Shown: in pieces, positions 58,598 through 64,000 of the stretch
How positions within the stretch are numbered: the stretch's first letter is position 1
How the letters are laid out: every line of letters starts with the position of its first letter
Assembly: GCA_932294295.1 (NCBI GenBank)
Contig: OW028573.1
Span: 70,595,829 to 70,659,828 of the forward strand
From: Alitta virens
Taxonomy: Eukaryota; Annelida; Polychaeta; Phyllodocida; Nereididae
Length of the DNA stretch: 64,000 nucleotides
Reading direction: 5' to 3'
Position numbers and translations under genes: made by a program
Notes under the pieces: model-generated
What the model was told of the DNA's origin: nothing
The model's input: only the letters and a program-made list of their open reading frames with translations
The model's database searches: none

Positions 58598-60155
58598 GAT
58601 AAACACAGTGCATGTCTCAATACGACAATACAGTTTAAAAAGACAGAGATAAAATAATACAGACAAGTCACATCTTATGCAATTTGGCTCTAACGTTAAC
58701 AGGAATGCAAGAGAGGCTTCTATCGTTAGAAAAGAACTTGAATTTCTAAAATTGGCTTTGAAAATGAGGTCATCAATAATTGCTAAGCTTATCCGAGAAA
58801 AACAAGTGGGCTGATCCACGGTGAGGACTCTTATCATGTAATTAGTCCATTGGAAAACTGAGACAAAGTCGTTTTATCAGGCAAAGAAACTGTGGGTAGT
58901 GAAGCATGAATCGTTAGAAATAACGTCTTGTCTTTGGGAGATAAGTGGTTCTCACTAACGGAGTTCTGTCTGGAAATCTGCTTGGCCAACTTAAGACTGC
59001 TTAATAAAGTCTTATGAGATATCAGAAGAAGCATCACATGTTCAGGCAACTCTCTCCATCTTCTGAATTAAACATGTAGGTACATACAAGGATCGCTAAA
59101 ATGATATGATGCAATTAAAAAGAGCACTGGTCTAATGGGGGCGCCTTGCATGATTCATGTGCAATCGCTTGCTGGCACTTTGGAATTTACATTGCTAGAC
59201 CGCATCATGTCATATGCTTGTGCTAGTCAGTAATGAAAAAGTCAAGAGTGATGCATCTTTTTTGGCGCCGGTGTACACACAAGGGGGAGATATGCTGCAC
59301 AGAAGCCATGCAATGGACATAAATGGAATTTGTGCCCAGGGAAACATTTGTCATTGATCAAAGGCATACAAGATATGTCCATGAGCTCGCGATCTGCCAG
59401 ATAAGCCAAACAGCAAGCGCCTGATTTATGACCAATCGCGACACATCTGACAGTTGGAAATTTTCTATTTAGATCCAGACTGATAATCCAATTATTTAAT
59501 TGAAACTTTATTTTGTGATTAACTCTATCAATCCATGATAATCCAGATGTAACGGAGACTGAACAAACAGCTCTTAACGAATTCGTGGACACGCTAAGGG
59601 CTAATTGAGCCCCGCAACTCAGGGGGTATTACACCAGATTCGCCAGTGTCATTTTGGAAAATATTTTGAACATTTAGATATCATGATGGCAGTCTGGGCA
59701 CGTCGGCGAATTTTGAAATATTCCCACCAGGGGAGTTAAGAGAGGATGATGAATGTATTTTGCAAGGACCACTGCCACGCTGCATGCTTGATTATGACAG
59801 GGATTTTTGGTAAGTATCTGCAAGTCTGACAGATAGGGGTCCACCCAGCCTAAGTCGAAGAACAGGCCATATCCCAGGATGGCCAAGGCTACTGATAAGA
59901 CCGGTAAACAGATGACCGCGGATGTTGTTTATCTCCTTTAATCGCCAGGCAAAGAATGGAAGGCGCTCTCCAAAACAATCAGCAATTACCGGCTTGCTTA
60001 GATAAAATTAGTCCAATCTTTAGTTTCTGTTTCATGCAGTGCTCTCCTTGCCACAGCTGATGGAGTGATGCCAACAGTCGGCTTCTTTAATGAGTCTCAG
60101 ACTGCTGGAGATTAAACTGGATTTATCCATTACATCTACTAGGACCTGCTGAGAC

Positions 60156-60186
60156 CACGTGACTTCCGCCTGGTTGCCTAGACAAC
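60156..60186. promoter_or_regulatory. E-box plus RFX X-box-like element
   Basis: CACGTG at 60156-60161 is followed by ACTTCCGCC and by GTTGCCTAGACAAC (60173-60186), an inverted-repeat X-box with one departure from GTTRCCNNGGYAAC. A 12 bp palindrome TGAGCTAGCTCA lies about 95 bp on, at 60281-60292. RFX sites are common at ciliary-gene promoters, but no gene start is identified here. Confidence 0.3.
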
Positions 60187-60583
60187 GATCTGTGCAGGGG
60201 GCAGTAGCCTTAAGCAGTGGCCAACGGCTCTCTTCCCTCAGCTGTTCACTTCTGTGTTCACTGTGCTTGCTGAGGCTAGCTGAGCTAGCTCACTCCTTTC
60301 CCTATTAGTACTTGTCTCAGTTTAGTCTGGCTTGCTGCTGGGCTGTGCTCTGTGACCAGCGCTGTCTAATGACATAACTCTGCCACTAGACAATTGTGTC
60401 CTTGCTTGTAACCTGCACACTGCGACTCCAGGGTGACCATTTAAAGGAGTCTAACTACTGTGAGAGAAAAGAGCTTACAAAATACTAAGAATGAGGTCAC
60501 CATTCTCGCTGTAAACACTGCGGAGAAAAGCAAAATCGATATGATAATACCAATGTGAGACACATCAGTGATATGATACAGAT

Positions 60584-60950
60584 AGTTTAATTAAAAACGG
60601 CCTTTCATATTGGACCTAGACAAAGCTAGACAACTTCTGCCATACAATGCTACCTGTTACTAAACGGAACTGTCTGGCTGCAGCTGGCTATTCAAAGCCG
60701 GATCTAAAAGTACATGCAGCGCCATTTGGTGCATAAGTTGAGAATTAAGCGTACATTTGTACTTGTCATTTTTTTGTTTTTTTTTAAGATGCTTACATAT
60801 TCATGATTTATAAGATAAATGTCTTGCATTTACAAAGGTTTATAATTTTTCAGTGGTGGTAGGTGTAATCTGACTATAAGCTAGGGAGTAGACAGAGGTG
60901 GCTTGCTTTAGCCAGTTATAGCTACAGCCAGGAATAAGTTGCTACAGCTG
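60584..60950. repeat. Dispersed repeat copy 2
   Basis: Same orientation as the copy at 55501-55752 and longer by an AT-rich internal segment (about 60720-60830). It ends with the same TAGCCAGTTATAGCTACAGC, then GGAATAAGTTGCTACAGC. The inverted pair at 60674-60690 and 60910-60929 preserves the potential hairpin. Confidence 0.7.
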
Positions 60951-62553
60951 GCTTAAGTCGACCAAATTTGTTGTGGTTTCATCCTGCTTTTGTGAATGAA
61001 TACCCCTTTGGGAACTTTTCATTTTTGGTTATCTGAAAACGTGATACACAAATCCATAAGGATGCTTGTTTTCTATTTAAAAAAATAAAATACAACAAAG
61101 TTTTGCTAAAAGTTGTCTTTGTTGGTAGATCCCCATCATTTGCAGTTGCATCACATCAAAGTGTCCATTATTTCTTCTACCCAAAAACTTCTCAAAAAAC
61201 TCCCATATCCCCAAAGCTTATTTGTGATATGCTTATTGAACGTAGATCGTTAAACTTCAGATGAGGAAAGCTCTGGACTTATAATAAGTCTAATCTACAA
61301 AGAGTGTAGGCTAGATTGTTAGTGCTCCTGAAATTTCCCATTTCTCACGTTAATCAATACACAGCATCGCTTGTCAACTTGGAGACTTCCAAAGTTTGCT
61401 GCAATCCAGCCTCAAGTGATGTGTGCATTTCTGAAACCTTTGCCTCATACATGTCTGGAATTATGATGAAAACAGAACGCAGGGAGCACCGAGAAGCATT
61501 TGGTGTTTCTAATACAGGCCCCTTCAATGAAGAATGATTCTCAACTTTAATGTAGAAACCGTCATTTTCCACCTATACTTAGCATTATTTGTCAACTTTA
61601 AGATGTAGCCATATACTGGTGTCAATACGACGCCTTGTGCTAAACCTGCTGCAGCTGCAGTGTAAATACTGGTGCCAATACAGCACCTTATGGTAAACCT
61701 TCTGCCAGACTACATTATTTCTAATAGAGTGTTATTAAAGAGAGTGCATGGGTATTTGTGTATTATATTATATAGTGCAAAATTATTACATACTTTATAG
61801 CGCTTTAATGTTGTCATTTATGAGCAGATAATATTTTATGACGAAGTAGTTCTTAAACAGCAATCTAAATATAGTCGAGAAAAAACCCAAAAAACTGTGA
61901 ATGTGAATATGACAATGGAATAGTATCTCTGAAGACAGTAATTCAATACTTATTGTTACCACAAATGTAGATATCAGTTCACCAAAAAGAAAAGAGGCAG
62001 TGCTTGTGTGTGAAAATGCCTGAAAAGGACCAAATGCAACAAGAAACTGTGTGATGGATATTAGTGGAAACTATTTTCAGCCGCGTCAAATCCAAGCAAG
62101 GTCATCGGTGTGGTGGGAAAGCAGCATGAAAATGTACAGCTGTAGAGCAAGGCTGGAATAGACCAGAAAGGCTGTGCAAACCAAGTAGAACAAGAGGCGA
62201 GACGAGTCAAGCATTGCAAATGGGCTGGCCATAAGTCTTGCAGCAGTTTGGCAAGCGTTTTGGCATGGACTGGCCATTCTGTGTCTGGTCGTATCGGCTG
62301 TGTAGCACTAGTGTCAAATGCCCCTGCACCCTCATCTGATCCTGGCTTGCCTACAGGATTTACTGCGATCTTTGCAGCTTCAGGCGCCGACTGTTTCTTG
62401 TGACTGCAGCTGTCCTCCACGAAATATGTGCATTGAGGGTGATTGCAACCATGCCGGCCCTTCCACATTAAACAGCTACTACTGAGTATGCCACGTCTGC
62501 TTTCTATGGAAGTGTTTAAAGTAAGTCTCACTCTTCCTGTGGCTACCATCCTT

Positions 62554-62618
62554 ATAGTAGTAGTAGTAGTAGTAGTTAGTAGTAGTAGTAGTAGTAGTGG
62601 TAGTAGTAGTGGTAGTAA

Positions 62619-62680
<62 letters not shown>

Positions 62681-62784
62681 ACAGTAGTAGTAGCAGTAGT
62701 AGCAGTAGTAGCAGTAGTAGTAGTAGTAGTAATAGTAGTAGTAATAGTAGTAGTAGTAGTAATAGCAGTAGTAGCAGTAGTAGT
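62554..62784. repeat. Long (AGT)n microsatellite, about 230 bp
   Basis: AGT/TAG trinucleotide repeat with AAT, GGT and AGC interruptions. Polyleucine, polyserine, polyvaline and polytyrosine frames run across it in several registers, so the 245-codon minus-strand frame starting in it is an artefact at least over the repeat. Confidence 0.95.
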
Positions 62785-64000
62785 GCTGTATCAGCCATAC
62801 CAAGATGTTATAATATACTATGTTTTCTAATTATTTCAAATACACCATAAGCCATATTGATACATTGACGTGACGAAACTTGCCCGGGAGCGACTGACAG
62901 AACTCGGCGGAGCAACAGGCATTGTGGGCGAATAAGGAATTCAGCACTATCAATTATTTGATATAAACAACCAAAATATATGCAGATGGGTTCCTGTGCC
63001 GAGAAAGCGACACAGTTTACGAACACTATGGAAAATACTGAAATCACCGAACTATATTTACTAATTATGGGATAACCAACCACACAATTACATGAATCAT
63101 CCTGAGGCAATGAAAAGACCATCATCCGTTTACACGGACCATCACCTCCATTCATGATAACCATTAACCATTCGTGTTCCTCATCCATGCTGGCCTGTAA
63201 TCCATTAATTTTGTTGGTGGAGAATCCATGCAGGACTTTCATCCATGTAGATCTATCGCAGGACCATCAACTATGTGGGTCCATCAAGCAAGTTGAGCAT
63301 CCTCCCATTTTATATTGCCTCTTTATTACAAGGCTTTAGGAGGCTCCTTGGCGAAGCCCAACAATCACCCAATCAAGGCTAATGAATGTATGAGAAACAT
63401 CAACAAATCGAATTACTCTGTCAATGAAAATTTGAATATATTGATGACTGTAGCAATAAAAACCGCATTATTTCATCAACTGATCTATCAGCGTGAATGA
63501 CAGTATATTTAATAAGAGCCATTCATCAAGTTAATGATGATGCAATCTGCATGACATTAGAGGGAGTGCGGCAGACAGTTCCAAGGTATTTGCACGACTA
63601 TCTTCACCATCTTCACTGCATAGTTTCTATTGCTGCAGATGGATGGCACAGCAAAGGAGGAGGCCAAGAACATAATTGGAGACAGTCCAGGAGCCCAAGA
63701 GAAATGCTGGCCGTCTTGCAGATTGCCAATAGATACGAAGATGGCAATGCAAGCCAAAGGGGTGGATGGGGTATGGTTCCTCTCCAGCATGACCAGAACA
63801 GGCAGGTCCCTGTCCACCCCGCCACAAAAATAACCCCTTCTGTGAGCCAACAGCATCCCCTCAGACGACCTGTTTACTTGCCAGATAGAATTCCTGCCCA
63901 ATACACGAAATGAAAACTCTAAACACTACAACTTTCATTCAATACTTTTAACAGTTTTTAACAGAGTAACAAAGAAGGTTAAATGGCATTGCTGACACCG

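Larger units (their letters stand above)
56902..64000. other. Gene-poor stretch, no exon supported
   Basis: Contains the second copy of the dispersed repeat, GTAG/ATAG and AGT microsatellites, and a 53 bp period partial duplication at about 61613-61705. An E-box/X-box cluster lies near 60.16 kb, and two GC-richer patches (about 62.05-62.5 and 63.6-63.85 kb) are open in several frames. No recognisable protein. Confidence 0.4.

Noticed and set aside
61354..61572. 72-codon minus-strand frame starting MENDGFYIKVEN
   Set aside because: Reads somewhat protein-like, but has no splice signals, domain or promoter context and could not be tied to any family.
62061..62798. 245-codon minus-strand frame with polyleucine N terminus
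   Set aside because: The start and first third are the AGT microsatellite. The rest (including WKGRHGCNHPQC) has no recognised domain or splice context. The GC-richer part at 62.05-62.5 kb could be looked at again if transcripts exist.
63557..63913. Overlapping frames on both strands in a GC-richer patch
   Set aside because: Openness in several frames at once reflects base composition. A TTGCTGCAG acceptor-like site precedes one frame, but no clear donor or homology was found.

Overview
This window is eukaryotic, and I read it as metazoan. It has spliced exons with GT/AG borders, large introns, tRNA-derived SINE-like elements, a DNA transposon with terminal inverted repeats, and many trinucleotide microsatellites, mostly CTG/CAG with CTA/TAG variants. 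Nothing resembles a bacterial operon or a viral genome. The one confident coding signal is a SUEL/rhamnose-binding lectin domain, a family common in marine invertebrates. I cannot place the species; a marine invertebrate, deuterostome or lophotrochozoan, would fit.

Layout. At 1.2-5.6 kb, two minus-strand exons (5417-5582, then 1200-1318) join in frame across a 4.1 kb intron into one complete eight-cysteine SUEL lectin domain. The rest of that gene was not found. The intron holds a tRNA-derived SINE (2058-2338) inserted into one copy of a tandem duplication whose other copy keeps the empty site.

At 13533-15773 lies a complete 2.24 kb non-autonomous DNA transposon. It has 46 bp perfect terminal inverted repeats, a TTA target-site duplication, and subterminal arrays of a 21-mer that carry the same 10 bp core as its termini. 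It has no transposase.

From 28.1 to 33.0 kb there is an unusual concentration of core-promoter motifs (ETS, YY1, NRF1, Sp1, CRE, TCTCGCGAGA). Four of these sites lead directly into plus-strand ATG-initiated reading frames. Two of the frames look like mitochondrial presequences, one like a secretory signal peptide, and one is a 187-codon frame. None is recognised as a known protein, so they are listed as candidates only. Three CTCF-like motifs flank the area: 18.7 and 25.7 kb on the minus strand and 39.1 kb on the plus strand.

The remaining sequence, roughly nine tenths of the window, shows no supportable gene. It holds unique sequence, simple repeats, several tandem duplications, degenerate SINE remnants and one dispersed repeat family (55.5 kb and 60.6 kb). 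The longer open frames there are chance or microsatellite frames. The window therefore looks like part of a long-intron lectin-domain gene beside a gene-poor, regulatory-looking interval.
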